From contig DIHE01000038.1 in the NCBI GenBank assembly GCA_002420005.1, positions 1 through 64,000 of the forward strand: a stretch of DNA of 64,000 nucleotides, read 5' to 3'. The notes below the pieces were generated by a model that was not told the DNA's origin, searched no databases, and saw only the letters and a program-made list of their open reading frames with translations. The stretch is from Holophagales bacterium UBA5704 (GTDB lineage: Bacteria; Acidobacteriota; Thermoanaerobaculia; Multivoradales; UBA5704). Below are positions 50,226-57,943 of this stretch, in pieces (the stretch's first letter is position 1; each line of letters begins with the position of its first letter). The position numbers and the translations under genes are program-made.

Positions 50226-51774
50226 GAGAGGTGTCTGCGGGGAGATGCTCCGGCCGCAGCAGGTCCAGCACCGTCTTCACCGGCGCGAAGGTGGCGTCCG
50301 GCACTTCGACGAAGACGGTGTTCCAGCCCGCCATCGCGCCGTTCCACAGGCCGGGGCGTTCGAGGGCCTTGAGGGGCCTGCCTTCGTGCGACTTGTGCGA
50401 GATGAAGACGGTCGCCGGATCGATGAAGCGCTCCAGGTCGTACGGACGGCCGTGGCGGTCGCGCAGGGCGCAGGCGAGGTCGACCGGGTTGAAGTGGGTC
50501 GCGGCGCGGAGGGAACCCTGCTGCGCAGGGTCCCGCGGATCGAGCTGGGAAATTTCGACGATCTGCAGAGAGACGTCGCCACCGGGAGCCTCCACCCAGA
50601 AGGGGCCTCCCCCCGGCTCGCCCTGATTGCGCACCACGCCACAGACGCGCAGCGGGCGGTCCAGCAGGTCCAGGAGCCGCAGACGGATCGCCGCGGCGTC
50701 GAGCGCGGCGGGGATCGAAACGGAGCGGGACAGGCGGTCCCGCAGGAACGCCGCGGCTTCTTCGAGCAAGGCGGGGGGAGGCGTGGGGCTCTCCTCCAGG
50801 CGGCGCTGGAGGTCGAAGATCCTGTCCTGGAGGTCGAGCAGGGTCCCCGCGAGGAGCTTCTTCCACAGGAGACCGGGAGCCTTGCGGTGGTCGGGGACCA
50901 CGTTGTCGATGTTCTTGAGGAGCACCACGTCCCACCCCTGCCGCCCCAGGGTCTGAAGATTGCGGATCAGCGCGCCGTGGCCCCCCGGCCGGAAGAGGAG
51001 AGAGCCGTCCGCCTGGCGGAAGGGAAGATTGTCCGGGGCGACCGCCAGGGTGTCGGTCGACGGTGCCTGGGTCGAGAACGACACCTCGAACCGGGCGCCG
51101 GTCGCCTGCTCGACCCGCGGCCGGATTGCGGCGAGGCGGGTCCGGAGACCCTCTTCGTGAGCCGGCGAGACCGTGAGGTGGAGGCGGCAGGCGCCGTGCG
51201 CATCGCGCGCGTGGTCGGCCGCCTCGATCAGGTGCTCTTCGAGCGGGGTCCGCGGTCCCTCCGGGGAGCGGTGAAACTCCAGGAGGGCTTTGGGCAGCTC
51301 CGCATACCCGAGCCCCCGGTCGGTCAGCAGAAAGGTGAGGACGCTCCGGTGATCCCCGCGGTGCAGGCACTCGTCCAGATCGAGCCCCTCCCGGCGCATC
51401 GCCCCCGCGAGGCTTTCGGTGAACGCGAAGCGGGGGAGCTGAGCCAGGAACGACCGCACCTCGGCGGACGGCTCGGCGGGCCGGTCGTGCAGGTCCTCCA
51501 GCAGTGCTTTGAACATGCGGCTCGCCGCGCCGGACGCGGGGACGAGCTTGCCGATCCTCCCTTCGCGGGCCGCGGTGGCGTGGAGAGCGAGCAGGCGTCC
51601 GTGATCGTCGTCGGGCAGCGCCCGGATCCCGTCGCCGAGCGTGCAAGGGCGCAGCACCCGGGTGAACGGTGGTGGATGACGGAAGAGCCGAATCTGGCGT
51701 TCAGCTTCCTCGGGATCGATCCCCAGCTCCGCCAGCTGGCGCAGGTCGGCGGCGTTGAATCGTACGTCGGGCAT
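50221..51774 (-). CDS. DUF4301 family protein
   Basis: 517 residues, starting MPDVRFNAADLRQLAELGID. LVPASGAASRMFKALLEDL near residues 75-93 resembles the glycine-rich loop of nucleotidyltransferases, and NLPFRQADGSLLFRPGGHGALIRNLQTLG, DVVLLKNIDNVVPDHRK and CGVVRNQGEPGGGPFWVE are the conserved DUF4301 blocks. The family looks like sugar-nucleotidyltransferase relatives but has no settled function. It is upstream-adjacent to rfbC (12 bp) and so may act in the same nucleotide-sugar pathway. Confidence 0.9.
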   Translation of the reverse strand: MPDVRFNAADLRQLAELGIDPEEAERQIRLFRHPPPFTRVLRPCTLGDGIRALPDDDHGRLLALHATAAREGRIGKLVPASGAASRMFKALLEDLHDRPAEPSAEVRSFLAQLPRFAFTESLAGAMRREGLDLDECLHRGDHRSVLTFLLTDRGLGYAELPKALLEFHRSPEGPRTPLEEHLIEAADHARDAHGACRLHLTVSPAHEEGLRTRLAAIRPRVEQATGARFEVSFSTQAPSTDTLAVAPDNLPFRQADGSLLFRPGGHGALIRNLQTLGRQGWDVVLLKNIDNVVPDHRKAPGLLWKKLLAGTLLDLQDRIFDLQRRLEESPTPPPALLEEAAAFLRDRLSRSVSIPAALDAAAIRLRLLDLLDRPLRVCGVVRNQGEPGGGPFWVEAPGGDVSLQIVEISQLDPRDPAQQGSLRAATHFNPVDLACALRDRHGRPYDLERFIDPATVFISHKSHEGRPLKALERPGLWNGAMAGWNTVFVEVPDATFAPVKTVLDLLRPEHLPADTSL

Positions 51775-51785
51775 GCAGGCGGCAC

Positions 51786-52334
51786 TCAGACCGACCGGAG
51801 GGTCTCGACGATCTCGGCCAGCCGCGGAGCCTTGCGGTCCTTCTCGTTGAGCACCGGCTCCGCGAGCGGCCAGTCGATGCCGACCTCCGGATCGTTCCAG
51901 ACCACGGCGATCTCGTCGCCGGGGCGGTAGACGTCGGTGCACTTGTACTGCACGTGGGCGGTCTCGGAGAGCACGCAGAAGCCGTGGGCGAAACCGGGCG
52001 GGACGTAGAGCTGGCGGGCGTTGTCGCCCGAAAGGATCTCGCCGACCCATTGTCCGAACGTGGGAGAGCCCGGGCGGATGTCGACCGCGACGTCGAAGAT
52101 CTCGCCGGTGATGGCGCGCACCAGCTTCCCCTGCGGGTGGCGCAGCTGCGCATGGAGGCCGCGCAGCACTCCGTGGCGGGAGAAGGACTGGTTGTCCTGC
52201 ACGAACGTTTCCGGGATGCCCCCTGCGGCGTACTTGTCGCGGTGGTGGGTCTCCAGGAAGTAACCGCGCTCGTCGTGGTGGACGTCGGGGAGGACGAGGA
52301 TCACGTCTTCCAGCTGCAGGCGGCGGAATTCCAT
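51786..52334 (-). CDS. rfbC: dTDP-4-dehydrorhamnose 3,5-epimerase
   Basis: 182 residues, normal for RmlC. DERGYFLETHHRDKYAAGG, FVQDNQSFSRHGVLRGLHAQ (catalytic His in LRGLH, near residue 60), QGKLVRAITGEIFDVAVDIRPGSPTFG and YVPPGFAHGFCVLSE are the RmlC landmarks. Epimerises dTDP-4-keto-6-deoxyglucose at C3 and C5 on the way to dTDP-rhamnose. It is 7 bp downstream of rfbB; rfbA and rfbD are not in the window. Confidence 0.97.
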   Translation of the reverse strand: MEFRRLQLEDVILVLPDVHHDERGYFLETHHRDKYAAGGIPETFVQDNQSFSRHGVLRGLHAQLRHPQGKLVRAITGEIFDVAVDIRPGSPTFGQWVGEILSGDNARQLYVPPGFAHGFCVLSETAHVQYKCTDVYRPGDEIAVVWNDPEVGIDWPLAEPVLNEKDRKAPRLAEIVETLRSV

Positions 52335-52341
52335 GGTGGCG

Positions 52342-53427
52342 TCAGCTCCGAATCAGGCCGAGGCGCTCGCGGTCGTAGGTGCCGGACTGCACCGCCGTGC
52401 ACCAGGCGCGGTTGTCGATGTACCAGCGCACCGTGGCGCGGAGGCCGGAGGCGAAGTCGTGGCGGGTCTCCCAGCCGAGCTCGGTGCGCGCCTTGGTGTC
52501 GTCGATGGCGTAGCGCCGGTCGTGCCCCGGGCGGTCGGCGACGAACTTCTTGAGGTCCTTGTAGGAGGCGATGCTCCGGCCGGCGAGCGCCGGGTTGGCG
52601 GCGGCGGGCCGCTCGCCCTCCAGGATCTCGCAGATCGCGTCGACGATCTGCAGGTTCGTCCGCTCGCTGCGCCCGCCCAGGTTGTACTTCTCCCCGGGGC
52701 GGCCCTTCTGGAGGACGGTGAGGACGCCGCGGCAGTGATCGTCGACGTAGATCCAGTCCCGCACGTTCGCGCCGTCGCCGTAGATCGGCAGCGGCTTCCC
52801 CTCCAGCGCGTTGAGCGTCATCAGAGGGATGAGCTTCTCGGGGAACTGGTGGGGTCCGTAGTTGTTCGAGCAGTTGGTGAGCAGCGCCGGCAGACCGTAG
52901 GTCTCGTGGCAGGCGCGCACCAGATGGTCGGCCCCCGCCTTGGAGGCGGCATAGGGGGAGTTCGGCGCGTAGGGGGTCGTCTCGGAGAAGGCGCCGGTCG
53001 GCCCCAGGCTGCCGTAGACCTCGTCGGTCGAGACGTGCAGGAACCGGAAGGCCGCCGCTTCGTCGCCGCCGAGGCCGGCGACGTGGTGGCGCGCCGCTTC
53101 GAGCAGCTCGAACGTCCCCACGATGTTGGTCTGGATGAAGGCGCTGGCGTCCTCGATCGAGCGGTCGACGTGGCTCTCGGCGGCGAAGTTGACCACCCCG
53201 GTGGGCCGGTGCTCCGCGAAGAGCCGGCGCACAGCCGCGCGGTCGGCGATGTCGCCTTGGACGAAGGTGGCGCGCGGATCCTCCAGGACGCCGGTGAGGT
53301 TCTCCAGGCGTCCGGCGTAGGTCAGCTTGTCGAGAAGGACGAGCCGTGCTTCGGTCTCTGCGAGAGCCAGACGCACGAAGTTGCAACCGATGAACCCGGC
53401 TGCGCCGGTGATCAGGATCGTTTCCAT
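52342..53427 (-). CDS. rfbB: dTDP-glucose 4,6-dehydratase
   Basis: 361 residues. TILITGAAGFIGCNFVRLAL binds NAD+; DIADRAAVRRLF, NFAAESHVDRSI, the active-site STDEVYGSL and YAASKAGADHLVRA (YxxxK), and NCSNNYGPHQFPEKLIP are diagnostic of RmlB. It converts dTDP-glucose to dTDP-4-keto-6-deoxyglucose. First gene of the leftward rfbB-rfbC-DUF4301 operon, divergent from uppP, with 40 bp between starts. Confidence 0.98.
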   Translation of the reverse strand: METILITGAAGFIGCNFVRLALAETEARLVLLDKLTYAGRLENLTGVLEDPRATFVQGDIADRAAVRRLFAEHRPTGVVNFAAESHVDRSIEDASAFIQTNIVGTFELLEAARHHVAGLGGDEAAAFRFLHVSTDEVYGSLGPTGAFSETTPYAPNSPYAASKAGADHLVRACHETYGLPALLTNCSNNYGPHQFPEKLIPLMTLNALEGKPLPIYGDGANVRDWIYVDDHCRGVLTVLQKGRPGEKYNLGGRSERTNLQIVDAICEILEGERPAAANPALAGRSIASYKDLKKFVADRPGHDRRYAIDDTKARTELGWETRHDFASGLRATVRWYIDNRAWCTAVQSGTYDRERLGLIRS

Positions 53428-53467
53428 GGGCGGTGAAGTATACCGCGTGGCATATCATCGGCGCGCC

Positions 53468-54298
53468 ATGACTCCACCGATCCTGACCCCGCTGCAAGCG
53501 CTCGTCCTCTCCGTGGTGCAGGGGGTCACCGAGTTTCTCCCCATCAGCTCCTCGGGCCACCTGATCCTCGTCCCCTACTTTCTGAAATGGCCGGACCAGG
53601 GCCTCGCCTTCGACATCGCCACCCACGTCGGCACGCTGGCCGCGATCCTCGCCTACTTCCGCTGGGACGTACGCGACCTGGTCATCGGCTTCGTCACCGG
53701 GCAGCCGCGCTCGGCCGACGGCGACTACCGGCCCCGCCACCTGGCCTGGATGATCGTCCTCGCCACCCTTCCGGCGGGCCTCGCCGGCCTCCTGTTCAAG
53801 GATTGGGTGGAGACCCAGGCGCGCTCGGCTCTCCTGGTCGCCGGCACGACCCTGGTCTATGGCCTTCTGCTGGGGCTGGCGGATCGCGTCGGGAAGCACG
53901 CGAAGGCGGTTGGGGAGATCGGATGGCAGGCCGCGCTGCTGATCGGGACGGCCCAGGCCCTCGCCATCGTGCCGGGGACCTCGCGATCCGGCGTCACGAT
54001 CACCGCGGCTCTCCTGCTGGGGCTGACCCGGCCGGCGGCCGCCCGCTTCTCGTTTCTGCTCGGCATCCCGGTCTTCACCCTCGCTGCGGCGAAACAGGCG
54101 TTGGATCTGGTCGAGACCGGGTTGCCGCGGGCCGAGATGCTGCCGATGGCGATCGGCCTGGTGGGTTCGGCGGTCGTCGGCTATGCAGTGATCGCCTGGC
54201 TTCTGCGCTGGTTGCGCAGTCACAGCCTGAACGTCTTTATGATCTATCGGGTGATTCTGGCCGCAGTGATCCTGCTGACCGTGTTTCTGCGTGGTTGA
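53468..54298 (+). CDS. uppP: Undecaprenyl-diphosphatase (bacitracin-resistance type)
   Basis: 276 residues, about eight TM helices. VTEFLPISSSGHLILVPYF near residues 20-38 carries the catalytic Glu and SSSGH; IVPGTSRSGVTITAALLLGL near 165-184 is the second conserved motif (PGTSRSG). Dephosphorylates undecaprenyl diphosphate to recycle the lipid carrier used by peptidoglycan and the exopolysaccharide enzymes in this window. Followed by a T-rich terminator at 54416-54444. Confidence 0.97.
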   Translation: MTPPILTPLQALVLSVVQGVTEFLPISSSGHLILVPYFLKWPDQGLAFDIATHVGTLAAILAYFRWDVRDLVIGFVTGQPRSADGDYRPRHLAWMIVLATLPAGLAGLLFKDWVETQARSALLVAGTTLVYGLLLGLADRVGKHAKAVGEIGWQAALLIGTAQALAIVPGTSRSGVTITAALLLGLTRPAAARFSFLLGIPVFTLAAAKQALDLVETGLPRAEMLPMAIGLVGSAVVGYAVIAWLLRWLRSHSLNVFMIYRVILAAVILLTVFLRG

Positions 54299-54380
54299 GA
54301 GACGAAGACGTTCTCAATGCATTCAAAGCTTGACGGCCTAGGTTATTGACAAGTTGCGATGAGCGCCCTAAGCTCCGGAG

Positions 54381-54444
54381 TGCGGGGAGGTGTAGACCTC
54401 CTCTCATCCCTCCAAAGGAGCGCTCCGGGCGCTCCTCTTTTTTT
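54381..54444 (+). ncRNA. Candidate small RNA with its own promoter and terminator
   Basis: TTGACA (54346-54351), exactly 17 bp, then TAAGCT (54369-54374) gives a promoter-like pair with start near 54381. The transcript would hold a 6-bp perfect hairpin GGAGGT-GTAG-ACCTCC (54386-54401) and end at the terminator stem with seven or eight T. It has no coding frame. The alternative is simply the 3' trailer of uppP with two hairpins; the -10 match is modest. Confidence 0.45.
54416..54444 (+). terminator. Rho-independent terminator
   Basis: AGGAGCGC (54416-54423), loop TCCGG, GCGCTCCT (54429-54436), followed by CTTTTTTT. The T-tract is on the plus strand, so it ends uppP and/or the candidate small RNA, not the convergent gene. 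Confidence 0.9.
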
Positions 54445-55000
54445 AGCTGCCGAGGATGGCTTTCTTGAAGTCGGCGCCGGGGGCCGGGTCCGATCCGATC
54501 CAGGTGGCGAGAATGGCGTCGGCGGTGGGCTTTCCGGGGAGCGTCCCCTTGACCTTGCCGGCGATCTCGACGCGGGTCCCCTGGCCGGGCAGGTAGGTGA
54601 GCGCGAGCTGCTGCCCCTTGCCGACGCCGTCCATCCAGGTGCAGAGGGTCTTGAAGTTCTTCGTCACCTCCGCAGACGGGTTTGGCGTGTTCGCCTCCAG
54701 ACCCTCGTCCCAGGCATCGCACATCTGATCCTTGCTGACGTCATAGATGAAGTGGAGCACCATACGGCGCGGGGCATCGGTACCGAGCACCTTCTGGGCC
54801 GACTTCTCTTTTTGCGGGAGGTAGAGGCCGCCGACGTAGACTTTGATGATCAGCTTGGTTCGCAGGCCCAGGCCGTTGAGCACGAGAGCTTGGCCGTCCG
54901 CGTCCGCTTTGTCGGGGAGGGTGACCCCGGCGAGGGTACCGGCCCAGGCGGCGGAGGCGGTCAGGAAGAGCGCGAGGAGAGCGGCGAGACGGGTGCGCAT
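54443..55000 (-). CDS. Exported chalcone-isomerase-like protein
   Basis: 185 residues with signal peptide MRTRLAALLALFLTASAAWA. GVTLPDKADADGQALVLNGLGLRTKLIIKVYVGGLYLP (residues ~23-60) and the following LHFIYDVSKDQM, FKTLCTWMDGVGKGQQLALTYLPGQG match the bacterial chalcone isomerase-like family (the CHI fold without flavonoid chemistry). Function in bacteria is unknown; some members bind fatty acids. GGAGG precedes ATG 55000. Divergent from the sigma factor gene. Confidence 0.9.
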   Translation of the reverse strand: MRTRLAALLALFLTASAAWAGTLAGVTLPDKADADGQALVLNGLGLRTKLIIKVYVGGLYLPQKEKSAQKVLGTDAPRRMVLHFIYDVSKDQMCDAWDEGLEANTPNPSAEVTKNFKTLCTWMDGVGKGQQLALTYLPGQGTRVEIAGKVKGTLPGKPTADAILATWIGSDPAPGADFKKAILGS

Positions 55001-55106
55001 TGTAGAGTCCTCCAAGGGGAAGGTTTGGCAGCGCACACAGCATAGCCGATCCACGCCGGGAGCGGTGGCGCAACTCGCGGGCCGCTCGCGCGTAGGGAAG
55101 GACCGG

Positions 55107-55718
55107 ATGAAGACCGACGCGGAGCTGGTGGCGGAGGCATTGGGCGGAGCCGAAGAGGCCTTCCGCGAGATCGTGGTGCGTTTCGAGCGCCCCGTCTACA
55201 GCCTGATCGCGCGGATGCTCCAGGACCCGGCGACGGCGGAGGATCTCGCGCAGGAGGTCTTTGTCAAGGCCTTCCGCCGCCTCGACACCTACGACCCGTC
55301 GCGCAAGCTCGCGAGCTGGCTGTTCAAGATCGCGCACAACACGACGATCGACCACCTGCGGCGGCACACGCCGGAAACCATCCCTCTCGAGACCGGCAAG
55401 GACCCGGGAGAGGAACACCGCGGCGGGCTCGCGGCGGTGCTGGCGGACGACTCGCTGGAGAGCCCGTCCTCCGCCGCCGAGCGCCGGGACATGGCGCGGT
55501 CCCTCGAGCGGGCGATCGCCCGCCTGCGGCCGGACTATCGCGAGGTGGTCGTCCTCTTCTATATAGAAGGGGCGTCGTACCAGGAGATCTGCGAGGCGAC
55601 GGATCTTCCGCTGGGGACGGTGAAGACCAACCTCCACCGGGCGCGCAAGGAGCTGGCGGAAGAAATGACCCGTCTCGGCTGGGGACGAGGCGAAACCCGG
55701 AGCGCGTCCGGCTCGTAG
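55107..55718 (+). CDS. ECF-family RNA polymerase sigma factor
   Basis: 203 residues. Region 2: FREIVVRFERPVYSLIARML and DLAQEVFVKAFRRLDTYDPSRKLASWLFKIAHNTTIDHLRR (residues ~20-88). Region 4: YREVVVLFYIEGASYQEICEATDLPLGTVKTNLHRARKEL (~150-190). The linker and spacing are typical ECF. AAGGA precedes ATG 55107. The next gene encodes a short acidic N terminus plus membrane helices, which could be its anti-sigma partner. Confidence 0.95.
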   Translation: MKTDAELVAEALGGAEEAFREIVVRFERPVYSLIARMLQDPATAEDLAQEVFVKAFRRLDTYDPSRKLASWLFKIAHNTTIDHLRRHTPETIPLETGKDPGEEHRGGLAAVLADDSLESPSSAAERRDMARSLERAIARLRPDYREVVVLFYIEGASYQEICEATDLPLGTVKTNLHRARKELAEEMTRLGWGRGETRSASGS

Positions 55719-55743
55719 GGCTGGGCGAAGGAGAAAGAAACAG

Positions 55744-56301
55744 ATGACCCCCTCCCACGAAGAGATCCTGAACCGCTGGCTCGCCGCCGAGCGGGACGGC
55801 CGGGACGACGAAGCCGACGAGGCGCTGTTCGCGCTGTTCGAGGCCGAGGCGTTGCCGCCGCTCGCGCCATCGGCCGGGTTTGCGGATCGGGTCTTGGTGC
55901 GGGCAGGGGTGGTCGCGGTCAAGCCGGTGCGGCTTTCGGCGTTCGGCGGGCTCTGGTTCCGCGGTCTCGTCGCGCTCGCCCTTCTGGCCACGGGCTTGTC
56001 GCTGCCATGGCTTTCCGGTGCGTTGCGGTCGCTGGTGGAGCTGGCGGGAAGGCTCTGGAGCCCGGGCGATCTGGTGCGCCTGGGCATGGCCGCCCTCGTC
56101 ACGCTGAGCCAGGCCTTGGCCTCCGTGATCACCTTCGGAGAAGGGCTGCTGGGGCTCGGGCGGGTTCTCGCCTCGCCGTTCGCCACGCCTCCGGTGGCGC
56201 TGGTCGTCGTCCTCTGTTTGCTGGTGTCCCTGATGGCGTTCCACTTTCTCCGGAACCTCATCGCACGAGACAGGAGCTGGTCCCATGTGGAACTCAATTA
56301 G
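55744..56301 (+). CDS. Membrane protein, possible anti-sigma factor
   Basis: 185 residues. The acidic N terminus (SHEEILNRWLAAERDGRDDEADEALFALF, residues ~4-32) resembles the cytoplasmic sigma-binding segment of anti-sigma proteins, though the zinc-finger HxxxCxxC is absent. Three hydrophobic helices follow (FRGLVALALLATGLSLPW, LVTLSQALASVITF, VALVVVLCLLVSLMAFHFL). It begins 25 bp after the sigma gene and overlaps the next gene. The role is inferred from context. Confidence 0.75.
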   Translation: MTPSHEEILNRWLAAERDGRDDEADEALFALFEAEALPPLAPSAGFADRVLVRAGVVAVKPVRLSAFGGLWFRGLVALALLATGLSLPWLSGALRSLVELAGRLWSPGDLVRLGMAALVTLSQALASVITFGEGLLGLGRVLASPFATPPVALVVVLCLLVSLMAFHFLRNLIARDRSWSHVELN

Positions 56302-57943
56302 TTTGATCCATCGCCGCAGCCCCGCCGTGGCGCGGCTGTTTCAGGCCGGCGCACTTCTCTGCGCCTTCGCCCTTGCCGGTCCTCTGCAGGCCCAAACACC
56401 TCCTCCCGCTCCCCCTGCGGAGGCGCCGTCGTCCGGATCGGTGCAGGACCTGCGCCAGACCTTGGAAGAGAGCTACGAGGTCCTGCCCCTCCAGAACGGG
56501 GTCATGCTCCGGCCGCGCGCGGAGCGCCTCGGAGTGCGGACCATCGAGGTGAGCGGCGGCTCCATCGCGGTGAATGGGGAGAGGGTCACCGAGGGAGTGC
56601 TGCGCGCTTGGCTCGCCGCGGACGCCGATCCGGTGCTCCGCCTCTACCGCCTGTCCCCGCGGCAGCGCCAGGAGCTGTTCGGCCTGCTGGCCGGTGGGGC
56701 CCGGCCGGCCGAAGCGGCGGAGCCCGAGACGGAGGAGGAGACGGAGATCCCGGCAGAGGAAGAAGAGATTCCGGCAGAGACCGCGGACGTACCGTCGCCC
56801 CCGGAGACACCGGAACCTCCACAAAAGCCGGAGTACCCGGCGGAGACCTCCGGGAGTCAACTGAACTTTGGCAACAACATCACGATTGACAAGGACGAGC
56901 TGGTCGAGGAGGCCGTGTCCCTCGTCGGCTCGGTGCGCGTCGACGGCGAGGTGAGCCGCGACGTGGTGGCGCTCGCCGGCTCGGTCACCATCAATGGCCG
57001 GGTCGGAGGGAACGTCACGGCGGTCGGTGGCGACGTCCGTCTCGGCCCGGAGGCGGTGGTGGACGGAGATGTCACCAGCGTCGGCGGCAAGATCGTGCGC
57101 GCCGAGGGAGCCCAGGTCCATGGCAAGACCACGGAGGCCGGAATGGTGCGGTCGCGCCGTGGTGGCTGGGACGACGGGGACATCGACATCGACTTCCATC
57201 CGTGGCTGCCGTTCGTGAGCGGCCTCGACCTGATCTTCCAGCTCATCGGCGTGGCGATCCTCGGTCTCCTGGTCTGCCTGTGCCTGCTGGTGGCGCCCGG
57301 CCCCCTGGAGAAGGTGGAGCGGCACGTGGAGCACGAGCCCTGGATCGCCGGTCTGGTCGGCCTCGCGGCGCAGCTCCTGTTCGTCCCGCTGCTGGTCGCG
57401 GTGTCGATCCTTCTCGTCGTGACCATCGTCGGGTGCGCGCTGTTCGCCCTGTATCCGTTCGTGTTCATCGCGATCGGCCTGGCGGCCCTTCTCGGCTACG
57501 CGGCGGTCGCGCACCGGGTCGGCCGTTTCCTGGAAGCCCGATTCAACCGGCGCTTCGGTGGGCCCTATCTGGTGGCGCTGGTGGGCGTTCTGGCGATCGA
57601 GGCCTGGAGCGTCCTGGGCCGCCTGGTCGGCCTGGGTAGCGGCCCGCTCACCTTCATCGCCTTCACCATCCTGGCCTTCGGATTCGCGGTGCAGTACGTC
57701 GCCTGGACCGTCGGCTTTGGTGCCGTCCTCCGCGCCCGGTTCGGAGGCACGCAGCCGCCGCCCGCGAGCCTGCCGCCGGCTCCGGTCTCGCCGCCTCCCG
57801 CTCCGGTTCTCACCGACCCGGTGGCGGAGGATCAGCTGGATCAGGCGGATCAGCCGGATGACCCGGATCAGGCGGATCAGCCGGATGACCCGGATCAGGC
57901 GGATCAGCCGGATCAACCGGCGGAACCTGCGCCGGAGAGATGA
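56285..57943 (+). CDS. Exported bactofilin-like membrane protein with Asp/Gln/Pro tail
   Basis: 552 residues. Signal-like segment near residues 19-37, then an acidic Pro/Glu-rich linker (~140-195). Residues ~208-275 are a short right-handed beta-helix: SLVGSVRVDGEVSRDVVALAGSVTINGRVGGNVTAVGGDV (positions only), the polymer-forming cytoskeletal (bactofilin) repeat. Four or more TM helices follow (from ~307). The tail is three 9-residue units DQADQPDDP from a 27-bp DNA repeat. Overlaps the preceding gene by 17 bp. Probably in a sigma-factor-controlled envelope operon. Its last 134 bp also encode the end of the convergent gene. Confidence 0.85.
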   Translation: MWNSISLIHRRSPAVARLFQAGALLCAFALAGPLQAQTPPPAPPAEAPSSGSVQDLRQTLEESYEVLPLQNGVMLRPRAERLGVRTIEVSGGSIAVNGERVTEGVLRAWLAADADPVLRLYRLSPRQRQELFGLLAGGARPAEAAEPETEEETEIPAEEEEIPAETADVPSPPETPEPPQKPEYPAETSGSQLNFGNNITIDKDELVEEAVSLVGSVRVDGEVSRDVVALAGSVTINGRVGGNVTAVGGDVRLGPEAVVDGDVTSVGGKIVRAEGAQVHGKTTEAGMVRSRRGGWDDGDIDIDFHPWLPFVSGLDLIFQLIGVAILGLLVCLCLLVAPGPLEKVERHVEHEPWIAGLVGLAAQLLFVPLLVAVSILLVVTIVGCALFALYPFVFIAIGLAALLGYAAVAHRVGRFLEARFNRRFGGPYLVALVGVLAIEAWSVLGRLVGLGSGPLTFIAFTILAFGFAVQYVAWTVGFGAVLRARFGGTQPPPASLPPAPVSPPPAPVLTDPVAEDQLDQADQPDDPDQADQPDDPDQADQPDQPAEPAPER

